Assembly (NCBI RefSeq): GCF_007197775.1
Contig: NZ_CP041638.1
Location: 2,232,001 to 2,296,000, forward strand
Length of the DNA stretch: 64,000 nt
Reading direction: 5' to 3'
DNA from: Thalassotalea sp. PS06
GTDB taxonomy: Bacteria > Pseudomonadota > Gammaproteobacteria > Enterobacterales > Alteromonadaceae
Of the stretch, positions 9,068 to 18,483 are shown piece by piece. Position 1 is the stretch's first letter; every line of letters begins with the position of its first letter. The position numbers and the translations under genes were made by a program. The notes beneath the pieces were generated by a model. It was not told the DNA's origin. It made no database searches and saw only the letters and a program-made list of their open reading frames with translations.

Positions 9068-10918
9068 TTAATGATTCTTTTGTCTGGTTGAAGGTGGTGC
9101 TGATCGAGTAGCACTGCGTGTTGGTGCACGCATGGTACTTGATGGTTGAGTGCGGGTAGGCACGGTTCTCACACTTGGTGAGCTGGTAACCGATGGCGTA
9201 GTGCGCACTGAAGGTGTGCTTCTTACCGTCGGTGTTGACCTCACCGTTGGCGTCGATCTTACGGTGGGTGCTGAACTTACGGTTGGAGTAGAACTAACGC
9301 TGCTGCGAGTTCTCATCGTTGGCTGAGTTACACTTCGATTGGAATAAGAACGTGCAGATTCCGAAAATCGTCTGGACGTCGCCGAATCTCTAGAATCGGC
9401 GATATCGCTAGATAGCGAGCGACGATTAGGCTGTTGCACCGGTGTGGTTGCATTGCCTGTAACCCGACGTTGCTGACGAAGTTGATTGTAATCTCCAGAG
9501 GTATTGGACAGCTTTTCCTGGAAGCGCTGATAGCGCTCGTTATTTCGAATTTGCTGGCTTAGCTGATTATCCGAGCGATTAATCTGCTGCGTTGCCGTGC
9601 GGGTCGAAAGAGCCTGGCTATTTTGCTGGCTGCGCGATGTATTCAAATCACGGCGTTGTTGTTCAAAACGCTGCTGATAACTTTGAATCAATTCTTTGTT
9701 TACCGGACGTTTCGCTACGCTTTGATCTCGGGCATCCAGTTTCGTCGAAAGTTGATTGCTCGCGGGAGTAACGACATTGTTGTTTCCGGTGTCACGGATC
9801 TGGGCTTGGGCCTGAACCTCACGCTGCAATTGCTCGTGTTGTTGACGAATCAATTCTTTGCGGCCAACTCCCTGCTCGCCACCAACATACCCCATAGTGC
9901 GCATATCGTTGCTTGGCGTTCTAATGTAGGCTTCGCGGTTTGAATGATACTTTTTCTTGGCATAATCGGTGCGGTATCCCACGCCTTTACGATGTTTCGG
10001 ATCGTGTTTCCATTCCTGACCCAGGTCTTTTTTGATCTTGGTCGCGTAATACGGCTTGTTGTGGTGGTATTTTCGGCCAGGATAATACTTATTGCGATAA
10101 TGATAAGGCTTATAACGGTAATCGTTATAAACACGAACGTGATAGCCCGGCCAGTAAAACGAGTTAAAGTGATAGTTAAAGGAAATACTCACCCCTGGTA
10201 ACCAGGTGTAATAGCCAAAATGGGCAAAATGATTGTGATTATGGTGCCAGCGCCAATCCCAGTAAACCGGAGGGTAGTAACCCCAGCGCCAGTTACCGTA
10301 AACGACACGGGTGTCGTAATATGGTACGTAAATAACTTCAGGTTCAGGTGATTGGATGACAATGACATTGTCTTCTTTGTATACGTCAACTTTGTCGAGA
10401 TTTTCGAGACTACCGGCTTCATCCGCCTGCTTGCGCAATGCCTGAATGCTTGCCAGCAATCGCTGCTCATCATCTAAAAATGCATCGCCGAGATCCTGTA
10501 ACCAGTCGAGATCATCGCTGATACGTTTCAATACTTCAGGGAAGGCAATCAGCGCTTTTACACTCGGATCCCAATCTTCATTTTCCGCCGCCTTCATCGC
10601 TTCATTGGTTGTCAGCTTATCATTTTTCTGACGCCAGCGATTAGCTTGCACTACTTCCAAAGGATAGGTTGAAGCAATGAGGATATGGGTTAACAGACTA
10701 TCAGGATAGAGAGCGATAGGTGCCAGCATTTGCTGTAATTCGGCTTCGCTGAATACTTGTTCAGCTTGTGTCGCTTGAGAAGGTTTTTCTGGCGCTTTGG
10801 CCTGAGCTTCTTCAGGTTTGGTAATTTGCCTGGCAGTATTTGTTGGCTGCTGTGCCAAGGCGGCAGAAGCAGAGCTAGTCAGACAGACGAGCGCAAGTAC
10901 TTGAGTTAAACGATTCAT
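9068..10918 (-). CDS. DUF3300 family secreted protein with S/T/P/R-rich repeat tail
   Basis: 616 residues from the ATG at 10918. I chose this start because the minus strand has AGAGGTGG just upstream and translation begins with a clear signal peptide (MNRLTQVLALVCLTSSASAALAQQ); the open frame extends 55 codons further upstream without a plausible start. Residues about 50-210 match DUF3300 (QQMLAPIALYPDSLLTHILI, TYPLEVVQANRW, DWDPSVKALIAFP, VIYVPYYDTRVVYG). A Trp/Tyr/His-rich segment follows, then Gln/Arg-rich sequence, then a tail of degenerate TPTVRS units. The tail is basic and probably disordered. Function is unknown; the signal peptide indicates an envelope location. Confidence 0.85.
   Translation of the reverse strand: MNRLTQVLALVCLTSSASAALAQQPTNTARQITKPEEAQAKAPEKPSQATQAEQVFSEAELQQMLAPIALYPDSLLTHILIASTYPLEVVQANRWRQKNDKLTTNEAMKAAENEDWDPSVKALIAFPEVLKRISDDLDWLQDLGDAFLDDEQRLLASIQALRKQADEAGSLENLDKVDVYKEDNVIVIQSPEPEVIYVPYYDTRVVYGNWRWGYYPPVYWDWRWHHNHNHFAHFGYYTWLPGVSISFNYHFNSFYWPGYHVRVYNDYRYKPYHYRNKYYPGRKYHHNKPYYATKIKKDLGQEWKHDPKHRKGVGYRTDYAKKKYHSNREAYIRTPSNDMRTMGYVGGEQGVGRKELIRQQHEQLQREVQAQAQIRDTGNNNVVTPASNQLSTKLDARDQSVAKRPVNKELIQSYQQRFEQQRRDLNTSRSQQNSQALSTRTATQQINRSDNQLSQQIRNNERYQRFQEKLSNTSGDYNQLRQQRRVTGNATTPVQQPNRRSLSSDIADSRDSATSRRFSESARSYSNRSVTQPTMRTRSSVSSTPTVSSAPTVRSTPTVRSTPTVRSTPSVRTTPSVTSSPSVRTVPTRTQPSSTMRAPTRSATRSAPPSTRQKNH
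9140..9300 (-). repeat. Degenerate tandem repeat coding for (S/T)-(T/A/S)-P-(T/S)-V-R units
   Basis: Inside the 3' end of the DUF3300 gene, 18-bp units encode successive TPTVRS-like hexapeptides (at least six recognisable units). Codon differences between units show that these are aged duplications, with the central three nearly identical. Length variation between strains would be expected. Confidence 0.7.
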
Positions 10919-11230
10919 AAACCACCTCTTAGCGAAGATCTTGCTGCTGGGTCGGTATCTTTCAGTATAACCCAAACCAATTAAAGGGAATCTTAGCATC
11001 CATTTATTTGGGTTTGACCTCGTGATACAGCAAATAGTTTCATTTAGCACACAATTACTATTGCAAAGGTAATTGCAGAGCACTGAAAACGCAGCAATTT
11101 TTTATAGTTATTTTACTGTTTATACGTGAAAGATCTGACTCTGTCTACGAAAACAATCGTCACATATTTTTAAATCGTGTAGGTTTCTGCTTTGAAATGC
11201 CGTAAAAATCGGGGTTTGTGAGGAGAAACG

Positions 11231-11259
11231 AGATTCCGGAATAAAATCCGGAATGACGG
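11231..11259. repeat. Single REP-like palindrome
   Basis: agattccgg and ccggaat form the arms around an aataaaat loop, and the unit ends in gacgg. The reverse complement begins cgtcattcc, the same head as the hairpins of the 19.4-20 kb array, so it belongs to the general class of REP-like palindromes. It lies in the 233-bp gap between the GNAT remnant and the DUF3300 gene. Confidence 0.55.
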
Positions 11260-11316
11260 ATTAGCTGAACTTTATTGGGACTGATGAATCTTATTTTCAA
11301 CAATCTACTTATTAGG

Positions 11317-12070
11317 CTAGCTATTCAACCATTTATACATGACAAACGCATCGACATAGCCCTGCTCTGGATGGTTAAAGGCTTTCGGTAGTCTACCGGT
11401 AATGTTACAACCTAAGCGTTGCCAGAGGCGAACCGCAACTTGGTTAGAACTGGCAACAAAATTAAATTGCATGGCTTTATAACCCATCTCAACCGCGATG
11501 TTTTGCGAGTGTTCGCACATTTTCGTGGCCAGGCCTTTACCTCGAGCGGCAGTTGCCACCATGTAGCCGCAATTGCAAACATGACTACCTGGGCCTGCCT
11601 ATTATACCAATCACATTAAATTATTGCTCACTCAGTGAGAATTTAAAGGCTTTTAGACAAGGCTTTGATTGCAGAGAATGGTTATTCCATTGTCAAAATT
11701 AGTAACGCAGGATAAACGCCTTTAAAACTCACCCGGAGGGAGTTAGTGAGAGGCCCATTTACTACCCTATATTTCATTAATATAGAATGACTATATCAAT
11801 AAAATCTATGTTGTAACTGAACCTCGGCCCTAACTCTGAGTTGTGCACAAACTTAATGTGATTGGTATTAGTTTTAATATAATAGCTACCAAGAATGATA
11901 TTGTTTTCTATCGCCACAAAGGTTTTCGCAGGTTGTTCCATCCACACCGTATAAGCGCTTTGTTTGTCCATATCCCTTGAGTACGCATAGGTATCGCCGC
12001 GCGCAACAATATCCTGCATAAAGCCCCAGATACTATCAAAATCCTGTACTGTCGCTTCTCTGACAACCAT
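11317..12070 (-). pseudogene. GNAT family N-acetyltransferase, split by a 263-bp mobile element
   Basis: The 5' part (12070 down to about 11871) encodes MVVREATVQDFDSIW through ILGSYYIKTN. The 3' part (11598 down to 11317) encodes AGPGSHVCNCGYMV, then the acetyl-CoA-binding ARGKGLATKM and NQVAVRLWQRLGCNITGRLP. Together they make one ordinary GNAT acetyltransferase of about 160 residues. Between them sits the repeat element at 11605-11867 with TTA on both sides. Removing the element and one TTA leaves the halves one base out of frame: the second half is preceded by TAATAGGCA where an AATCAGGCA-like sequence would be expected, so one further base appears to have been lost. The 5' frame reads into the element and stops there. 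It lies 16 bp downstream of sbcC. Probably inactive. Confidence 0.85.
11605..11867 (+). mobile_element. MITE-like element copy 1 (263 bp), inside the GNAT gene
   Basis: Terminal inverted repeats taccaatcacattaa are perfect at both ends, with TTA duplicated at 11602-11604 and 11868-11870. It has internal palindromes (ctcactcagtgag, aactctgagtt) and no transposase gene. I define orientation by the end carrying ctcactcagtgag at left. It is near-identical to the copies at 27.6, 32.2, 37.1 and 60.1 kb. The 3-bp TWA duplication is of the type made by some IS5-group transposases; which transposase moves it is not visible here. Confidence 0.85.
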
Positions 12071-12086
12071 ACTCAACAACCTTATA

Positions 12087-15000
12087 TTACATATTTGACA
12101 AAGAAATCTTGCTGCCACCACCATCATTGCGTACATCAATACGCTGCGCCATCTGCTCTTTGAGCTCATTTACATGGGAGATAACCCCTATGGTGCGGCC
12201 GGTGGACTGTAAATCGATTAAGGTATTAATCGCCAATTGCAAAGACTCATGATCTAAACTGCCGAACCCTTCATCGATAAACAAGGTATCCAATTCGATA
12301 CCGCCGGAGCGTTGCTGTACAACTTCTGAGAGCGCAAGAGCTAAAGCCAAAGACGCCATGAAAGATTCACCACCGGATAAAGTCGCCACCGGGCGAACTT
12401 TGCCTGTGTGCGCATCATCAACGGCTAAATCTAACCCAGCAGTAACATTACGCTTTTGCTGCGCTTCAGCCTGTCGCACCAATCGGTACTGACCTTTGCT
12501 CATAATATGCAAACGCTGGCTGGCAATTGATAGCACGTTATCAAGAATATCCGCCAGCACAAAACGCTCCAGAGAGACTCTAACTTTGCCTTTACCGCTG
12601 GCCGCATTTGCCAACGTGCCTATCACTTCATAATCCTCTCGATGCTGTTCCTGTCGAGACTGATATTCAGCAATTCGTTTTAGAATATTGGTCGAATTAG
12701 CGACGGCAATTGATGCCTGATTCACTTCCTTTTCGTGGATCTGATATTGGTGATCGGTATTATCCAGGTTTGCCTGCAACGCCGATAAATCGGGAGCCGA
12801 TTTTTCCTTTAATCGCTCGGCCAGCAAGCTTAAGTTATCCGCCAGCGTTTTCGCTCTTTGCTGATATTCACTCACATCTTGCTGTAATCGACGCAGACTA
12901 AACTCATCAATACACGCTGCCAGGAAGGCATTTTGATCGTCAAAATGACTCGCGGTTAACTGTTCCTGCCATTGCGTTTCCAGTTGCTGCAGTTTTTGCT
13001 GCATTTGCTCAGCATGTTGCAGTTGGGTTGTTTTTTTACTGCCGATTGCACTTAAATCCTGAGAGACTTTCTGGAAATTTTGCTGAGCTTCCGCAAGCTG
13101 ACTATCTAATTTCGCTAATGATTGTTGGTTATCATTAACCGCTTTGTCCAATATCGATTTGTCGCGATATTGTTCTGGTAAGCCTTTTTCCGCATCCGCA
13201 AGTTTCATCGCAGCGGTTGCACTGTCGGCAGCAAGCGCTGGCAATGCTTGTTCAAGTTCCTGTAGATTGGCCATTAACCGCTGCAATTCTGTCTGCATCG
13301 CCCGCAACTTTTCGCCAGCCTTGATCAGTTGTTGCTGATCTTGTTTAAGGCCATTGATTATTTGACGATGCTGCGCCAGCGTTTGTTCTAATTCCTCTAG
13401 AGGTAAAATCCCGTTACCCTGCGTCTGCTTTTGTGAATCAATGAGCTGTTGTTGCTGCGCCTGACAAACGTTTAGCTCCTGTTCAATTTTTGCCAAATCT
13501 ACTTGAGCGTTTTGCAGCCCTTGCTGTTTTTCATCACGGCGGGCACGCTGTTCATCGATCATCGATTTATTGACAACCTGACTACCAGACGCGGCATCTA
13601 ATCGCGCCGGTGCCGGATGTTCTTTGGAGCCACAAACCGGGCAGGCATCGCCCGGATTAAGTTGCGCAGCAAGAATCGCCGCCTGCGAGCTGTGCCATTG
13701 AAACTCAATGGTCATCAAGGTTTTATTTTCTGTCTCAAGAAGGACTTGAGATTGTTTTACCAGGGTTTGGCGTTGGCCAAACTCTTGATTCAGGGACTGC
13801 TGCTTGTCGATTAACTGCTGTAACTGTCGACTCGCGGTGATTTGTTGCTCAAGCATTGCCTGGTGTTCTATCGCCGCCGGCATTTTATCGACATTGAGTT
13901 GCAGAGACTGAATTAACGCTTCACCTTTTTTCACTCGGCCTGAGTATTCTTCAATTTTAGCCTTGGCTTGTTCGATGTTCTGTCTGGCGCTTTGCTCTGC
14001 TGCTGATTTTTGCTGACATTCCTGCTTGATGACATCAAAGCCCGCCAGGGTTTCCTGGAAAATCACCAGCTTTTGCTGTTGATCTAACAAGGGCTGGCGT
14101 TGCTGATGCTGTTGCTGGGCGGCTTGTAACTGCTGTTCCGAGCGCTGCAAATTTTCAACCGTTTGCGCTTCTAGCTGCTCAGTCTCGGTAATCTGCGTTT
14201 GCAGTTGTTTGATATCTGCTTGCTGAGCCTGCAAGACCTTAAAGCCTGGTTCAATTCGAGCCGCTTGCTCAGAGAGTTGCAACTTATTGGCCTGCAGCGC
14301 CATCTCCTGCTGTCGCTGCAGATGTTCCGCCTGAGAGTGTTGTAATCGGGTATGCTCAGAAAAATCCTCGGCCAGTTTTTTCCCTTCCTGATATGCGACA
14401 ATGGCTTGTTGGCGCTGTGTTTCCAGTTGCTGTTTGCTTGCAGTTAACTCGGCTAATTTTTGTATCTGCTGTTCTTCTCGACTCTTAAGCTGAGATATTT
14501 CCTGAACCTCGGCTTCCTGCAACGCCTGATTAATCATCTCCTGCAGCTGTTCATAATCCCCTTTGATTAAGGCTGCTTTGTCTTTGAGAATTTGTTCGAT
14601 TTTTTGATAAATCTGAGTTTGGAATAAGGTTGATAGAATCGATTGCCGAGCATCCGATTTGGCCAACAGTAATTCTCGGAATTTGCCCTGTGGCAATACC
14701 ATGACCTGACGAAATTGGTCGACGGTTAAACCGATAATTTCGCGGATCATGTCGTCGGCATCTTTTTTCTTTTTCGCGACCAGCGTGACTTCAGTGCCAT
14801 CATCCAGGAACTGACAAAAATGAGCGCTAGCTTTTTCTTCGGTAAAGCCATCACCACGCTTGGCGGGACGCAATTGCGTTGGTGTACGAGTAATTCGATA
14901 ACGCTTATCACGAATGGTGAAGGTCAGTTCCACCTGAGTAAGTATGTCATCATTAGCGTTATCCGAGCGTACCGCAAAGTCCTTACGCGCTTCATCCGTG

Positions 15001-15167
15001 GTTTCACCGTACAATGCAAAACAAATAGCGTGCAAGATTGAGGACTTACCTGCCCCGGTTGGACCATCAATTAAAAACAGTGGCGCGTCACCAAGCTTTT
15101 GAAAATCAATCACCTGTTTATCGGCAAATGGACCAAATGCCTGCACCGAAAGGGTTAAAAACTTCAT
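12087..15167 (-). CDS. sbcC: Exonuclease subunit SbcC (SMC/Rad50-like ATPase)
   Basis: A 1026-residue ATPase partner of SbcD; the complex cleaves DNA hairpins and cruciforms and resects protein-blocked ends. Walker A is GPTGAGKSS near residue 36. Long Gln-rich coiled coils flank the zinc-hook CPVCGSKEHP near residue 509. The ABC signature LSGGES is near residue 928 and Walker B with LFIDEGFGSLD near 962. Length matches E. coli SbcC (1048). Its ATG overlaps the sbcD stop by 4 bp (ATGA), implying translational coupling. All motifs needed for activity are present. Confidence 0.97.
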   Translation of the reverse strand: MKFLTLSVQAFGPFADKQVIDFQKLGDAPLFLIDGPTGAGKSSILHAICFALYGETTDEARKDFAVRSDNANDDILTQVELTFTIRDKRYRITRTPTQLRPAKRGDGFTEEKASAHFCQFLDDGTEVTLVAKKKKDADDMIREIIGLTVDQFRQVMVLPQGKFRELLLAKSDARQSILSTLFQTQIYQKIEQILKDKAALIKGDYEQLQEMINQALQEAEVQEISQLKSREEQQIQKLAELTASKQQLETQRQQAIVAYQEGKKLAEDFSEHTRLQHSQAEHLQRQQEMALQANKLQLSEQAARIEPGFKVLQAQQADIKQLQTQITETEQLEAQTVENLQRSEQQLQAAQQQHQQRQPLLDQQQKLVIFQETLAGFDVIKQECQQKSAAEQSARQNIEQAKAKIEEYSGRVKKGEALIQSLQLNVDKMPAAIEHQAMLEQQITASRQLQQLIDKQQSLNQEFGQRQTLVKQSQVLLETENKTLMTIEFQWHSSQAAILAAQLNPGDACPVCGSKEHPAPARLDAASGSQVVNKSMIDEQRARRDEKQQGLQNAQVDLAKIEQELNVCQAQQQQLIDSQKQTQGNGILPLEELEQTLAQHRQIINGLKQDQQQLIKAGEKLRAMQTELQRLMANLQELEQALPALAADSATAAMKLADAEKGLPEQYRDKSILDKAVNDNQQSLAKLDSQLAEAQQNFQKVSQDLSAIGSKKTTQLQHAEQMQQKLQQLETQWQEQLTASHFDDQNAFLAACIDEFSLRRLQQDVSEYQQRAKTLADNLSLLAERLKEKSAPDLSALQANLDNTDHQYQIHEKEVNQASIAVANSTNILKRIAEYQSRQEQHREDYEVIGTLANAASGKGKVRVSLERFVLADILDNVLSIASQRLHIMSKGQYRLVRQAEAQQKRNVTAGLDLAVDDAHTGKVRPVATLSGGESFMASLALALALSEVVQQRSGGIELDTLFIDEGFGSLDHESLQLAINTLIDLQSTGRTIGVISHVNELKEQMAQRIDVRNDGGGSKISLSNM

Positions 15168-16366
15168 TCGCGCCCCTCCGTGATGGCTTTGGCCTGTTCA
15201 ACGGCATCTTTTAATATTTGCTGTTGACTATCCGTTAGCTCGTTGTCAGTAACCTGAGAGAAAAACTCGGTAAACACCTGAAGCTCGTCTTTTTTCAGAT
15301 CCCCGTGTGCGCCTGGCTCATCATCCTTATTGTTTGCTTGATAAAATTCAGAAAACTGCCTTCGCTCCATCTGTAAAACGTTGGGGTATACTTTGCGGAG
15401 CCTTGCCAATGGTTCCAATAAACTCTTTTTGTCGGTTAATCGAACTAGCAGATAATCATCAAAATCTGGATCATTCTTGCCGCTGGTCAATAAGTCTTGC
15501 AACTCCCCTTCCAAGACTCTGAGGTTGTGCCTTGCCTGCAATGGCAACAAGGTGATTTGAGCGGGTTTTCCCTGAGTAAGTTCGACCAAAGTTACGGATT
15601 TATTTTGTTTGTGTTCTGAAAACGAATATTTTAACGGTGAACCCGAATAACGGATATGTTCCGCGCCTTTATACTGCGGCCCATGCAAATGACCAAGAGC
15701 AACATAATCGAAATCTTTTAAAGGTTGCCAGGAGACTCTATCCGCACCACCAATGGCCAACGGACGCTCGGAATCTGATTCACTGGCGCCATCAATAAAA
15801 CAATGACTAATCAACACCGATGGCATGCTTGAGTGATGCTGTTGATGGTTCTTGAGGATTTGTTCTGCCATGAACGTATGCGCGTCATCATAACTTCTAA
15901 GAATCTTGTCCTCGCCATATTGCTCAGTAATTTGCTTAGCAAATGCTTCTCGAACCTCGACGGGATCATGGTATGGCAATCCGTAAAAAGCGACGCTGTC
16001 GCCACTTTGCCCTTCAATAATGACAGGCTCAGAAGCCTGTTGTAAATCCGCAAGAATATGCAGGTTTGCCAGGCGCATTTGACGAGCGCCAAACCGTAAT
16101 CGTTTTGCACTATCGTGATTGCCGCTGATCATAATCACCGGAATATTATGTTGTTGCAGATCCACCAGAAATCTGTCGAGAACATCAACGGCCTGAGCAG
16201 GAGGTACCGAGCGGTCAAAGATGTCACCAGCGACGATAATGGCATCAACCTTGTGGGATATCGCAAGTTCTTTTATCTGGGAAAGTACAAATTGCTGATC
16301 TTCAAGAAGAGAAATATTTTGGAAAAGTCGACCTATGTGCCAGTCTGATGTATGCAAAAATCGCAT
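15164..16366 (-). CDS. sbcD: Exonuclease subunit SbcD (Mre11-like nuclease)
   Basis: A 400-residue metallophosphoesterase nuclease of the SbcCD complex. The metal-binding motifs appear in order: HTSDWHIGR at the N-terminus, GDIFDR near residue 48, GNHDS near residue 82, SHCFIDG near 185 and GHLHGPQ near 225. The C-terminal capping region follows. Length equals E. coli SbcD (400). It is first in the sbcD-sbcC operon, with a 4-bp overlap. About 110 bp upstream are non-coding and should hold the promoter. Confidence 0.97.
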   Translation of the reverse strand: MRFLHTSDWHIGRLFQNISLLEDQQFVLSQIKELAISHKVDAIIVAGDIFDRSVPPAQAVDVLDRFLVDLQQHNIPVIMISGNHDSAKRLRFGARQMRLANLHILADLQQASEPVIIEGQSGDSVAFYGLPYHDPVEVREAFAKQITEQYGEDKILRSYDDAHTFMAEQILKNHQQHHSSMPSVLISHCFIDGASESDSERPLAIGGADRVSWQPLKDFDYVALGHLHGPQYKGAEHIRYSGSPLKYSFSEHKQNKSVTLVELTQGKPAQITLLPLQARHNLRVLEGELQDLLTSGKNDPDFDDYLLVRLTDKKSLLEPLARLRKVYPNVLQMERRQFSEFYQANNKDDEPGAHGDLKKDELQVFTEFFSQVTDNELTDSQQQILKDAVEQAKAITEGRE

Positions 16367-16477
16367 GCCAATCCCTTGTTGCTAACCTTGTGGCGTTTCG
16401 TATTTTGTCAGTCTATCACAATGTTTGAAATGACCTATAACCTTCCTTGGTGTTTAGGCAATAAATGTTTATTTATC

Positions 16478-17167
16478 TTAGTTCATGCGACTTTTGTTCA
16501 AACGTCTAGCGCTGATTAAGCCAGTGGTAAATAACAGCAAAAGTGTTAAAGATTTGGGTTCAGAAACATCTGAGGAAGAAGATGAAACTGAGGGTAGCCC
16601 CATCGCAACGATTTTTCCGACAAAAAATGAGTACCCGCCAGACTCTAAGTTATCGAAATCCAGTGCAAAATAGCTAGTTCGTATCTGACTTAAATTGTAA
16701 AAAAATTCTTCACTGAACAGTGGTATATCCAACTCACCCGCTTCACCTCGATAATAAGTAAAGTCCAACATCATAAAGTTAAATTCGTAACCTAAAAACT
16801 CGCCTGTAAATTCAGTCTCTGGGTTTCCTCCGGACCAAGCTTCGCCAATAAGTCTTTTTCTGTATTCCCCCCTAACTTCAATCATACTCGGCCTGTAATA
16901 AAATGGTGCAACGGTAAACGTATAACCATTAACCAAGAATTCAAAGTAGATCCCTTCCAATGATACTCTTTCTGGGTGCTCTTCCACATCAGTAGCCTCC
17001 GTATCGATTATCATATAACCACTGAAAGAGTCACCCTCACTGAAAACCAGATTTGCTTCATATTCTACCTGGTCGATATAGCCGATAAATTCGACTCTTA
17101 TGATTTCTGCATAACTATTAAATGAAAAACTACACACTAGAAAGGTAATAACCGCAAGAAAACGCAT
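16478..17167 (-). CDS. Secreted protein with PEP-CTERM-like sorting tail, function unknown
   Basis: 229 residues. An N-terminal signal peptide (MRFLAVITFLVCSFSFNSYA) is followed by a beta-rich, aromatic and acidic body with no domain I recognise. The C-terminus has the layout of an exosortase sorting signal: SEPKSLTLLLLF, then a short hydrophobic stretch, then ARRLNKSR. The usual VPEP is degenerate (SEP), so the assignment is moderate. If correct, it is processed by an exosortase encoded elsewhere and belongs to the exopolysaccharide-associated surface proteins. A serine run (SVSSSSSDVS) sits just before the motif. It stands alone, on the same strand as sbcD and 111 bp downstream of nothing coding. 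Confidence 0.6.
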   Translation of the reverse strand: MRFLAVITFLVCSFSFNSYAEIIRVEFIGYIDQVEYEANLVFSEGDSFSGYMIIDTEATDVEEHPERVSLEGIYFEFLVNGYTFTVAPFYYRPSMIEVRGEYRKRLIGEAWSGGNPETEFTGEFLGYEFNFMMLDFTYYRGEAGELDIPLFSEEFFYNLSQIRTSYFALDFDNLESGGYSFFVGKIVAMGLPSVSSSSSDVSEPKSLTLLLLFTTGLISARRLNKSRMN

Positions 17168-17408
17168 AATTAGTTCTACTGTATTTGTTTAAACCGATAC
17201 GGAAAAAGCAAACAGCGAACCAATTTTAAAAATGATCACCTATTCAGTAGCTTATAGTTACCACAAAGCAACTTACGTAATGCTTCGTAAAGTATTTTGC
17301 GACCTATCAGGCAGTTACGGGTCACTTTTGGATGTAAAACTTGCGAGACGGGCTGTTCTTTTCAAATGGTTGCTTTAAAATCCGTAAAAAAGATTTGTCG
17401 GTTTAGTC

Positions 17409-18167
17409 ATGTTATCGAACCTATTTAAAACTTCCCCACTTATTGATAAACACAGCAAAGCCTGGATAGACGAGACCTATGTCTGGTTGGAAAAGCACTT
17501 TGTTAGTGTGGATCCGGAGTTAAAAGCCCGCTGTATCCTGCCTACCAACGAGTATTATCCGGGTAGGGTTGGTAGCGTAGATGAAATGGCTCAGGCAATA
17601 TTTGTAAAAACTTCTGAATATGCGGGTATGTCGAACTGGCCTGTTGTCCTGAAACCAGCAAGCCTTAACCCTGCTCCTGCAATCAATGCGCTGCCCAAAC
17701 TTAGCTTTCCCGATGGTTTTCGCGGCTCCAATATCAATGTGGTTAACAGCGACTTTTCCATGCAAGGTGCTCAGCCCATGATTTGGCCGTATCAGGAACA
17801 GCAAATCAATCATCCACAGGCAATGATTGCTAATTTTGCCCAGGGGTTTGCGGCCTTATTGCTCAGTCAAACCAATGATATTCCGCCTGGTGGTAATGAA
17901 TTTAGAAATCAGGCCATTGATTTACTCGCCTGTTACCTCGGCTTTGGGGTAATGATGGCAAATACGGCTTATCAGTTTAGAGGGGGATGTGGCAGTTGCT
18001 ATAGTCCTTCGGCTAATCGTCAGAACATGTTGACGGAACAACAGACCGTATACGCATTGGCACTGCATTGTGCACGCAACAATTTGGACACCAAGCCAGT
18101 GCGTAAACAGCTGAAACCTCATCTTCAGAAAGATTTTAAGCGGGCCTTGAAACAGGTAAGCGGTTAA
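17409..18167 (+). CDS. Hypothetical protein of 252 residues
   Basis: I do not recognise this gene. The product is soluble, with no signal peptide or membrane segment. Notable features are FRGGCGSCYSPSANRQNML near residue 197, which puts two cysteines close together, and a basic C-terminus (KPHLQKDFKRALKQ). A Pro/Asn-rich middle includes KPASLNPAPAINALPKL. No strong ribosome-binding site precedes the ATG at 17409, and the next in-frame Met is far downstream, so the start is likely but unproven. It is flanked by unrelated genes. The consistent codon use and full length argue that it is a real gene. Confidence 0.6.
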   Translation: MLSNLFKTSPLIDKHSKAWIDETYVWLEKHFVSVDPELKARCILPTNEYYPGRVGSVDEMAQAIFVKTSEYAGMSNWPVVLKPASLNPAPAINALPKLSFPDGFRGSNINVVNSDFSMQGAQPMIWPYQEQQINHPQAMIANFAQGFAALLLSQTNDIPPGGNEFRNQAIDLLACYLGFGVMMANTAYQFRGGCGSCYSPSANRQNMLTEQQTVYALALHCARNNLDTKPVRKQLKPHLQKDFKRALKQVSG

Positions 18168-18276
18168 TTAGAAAGTTTCAGGTAATGATTGAGGATAGAC
18201 CTCAGGGTTATTGTACCTCGAGAAGAGATTGCGCCACCAAATCGAGCAACCGGAAGCCAGCCCCAAAGATAACGAG

Positions 18277-18483
18277 TCACATGAAATTGTCGCCGGTTTT
18301 CTGACCGTGAAATACCGTATCTTTCTTAAACTTTTCCGCGGTGGGCCAATATAAGGTGTCCTCAGAAAATTCATGGCTCAAATCAATCCACTTACCCGCC
18401 GCTTTGGACTCATCAGCTAAGGTGTTATTCATGAGGAGAAAGAGCAAACTCAGCGACATCAGCAAAACGCTTATGCCCTTCAC
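18277..18483 (-). pseudogene. N-terminal remnant of a cyclase-family (putative metal-dependent hydrolase) gene
   Basis: 68 residues: a signal peptide (SVLLMSLSLLFLLMNNTLAD), then KWIDLSHEFSEDTLYWPTAE and TVFHG, which matches the start of the cyclase/kynurenine-formamidase-like family (IDLSH-F motif). Family members run to about 250 residues and continue with an HxGTHxD metal site. Here the frame ends seven residues after FHG, and no later part of the family is visible in the following 100 bases in any frame. I read it as a truncated remnant left by a deletion. The GTG at 18483 is an uncertain start. Confidence 0.6.

Noticed and set aside
11777-12169. 130-codon frame as an intact short protein
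   Set aside because: Its first 33 codons overlap the end of sbcC and its tail is MITE sequence. The real content is the N-terminal half of a broken GNAT gene.
12087-16366. sbcCD as part of a defence island
   Set aside because: Both genes are ordinary housekeeping repair genes with typical length, and no defence genes surround them.
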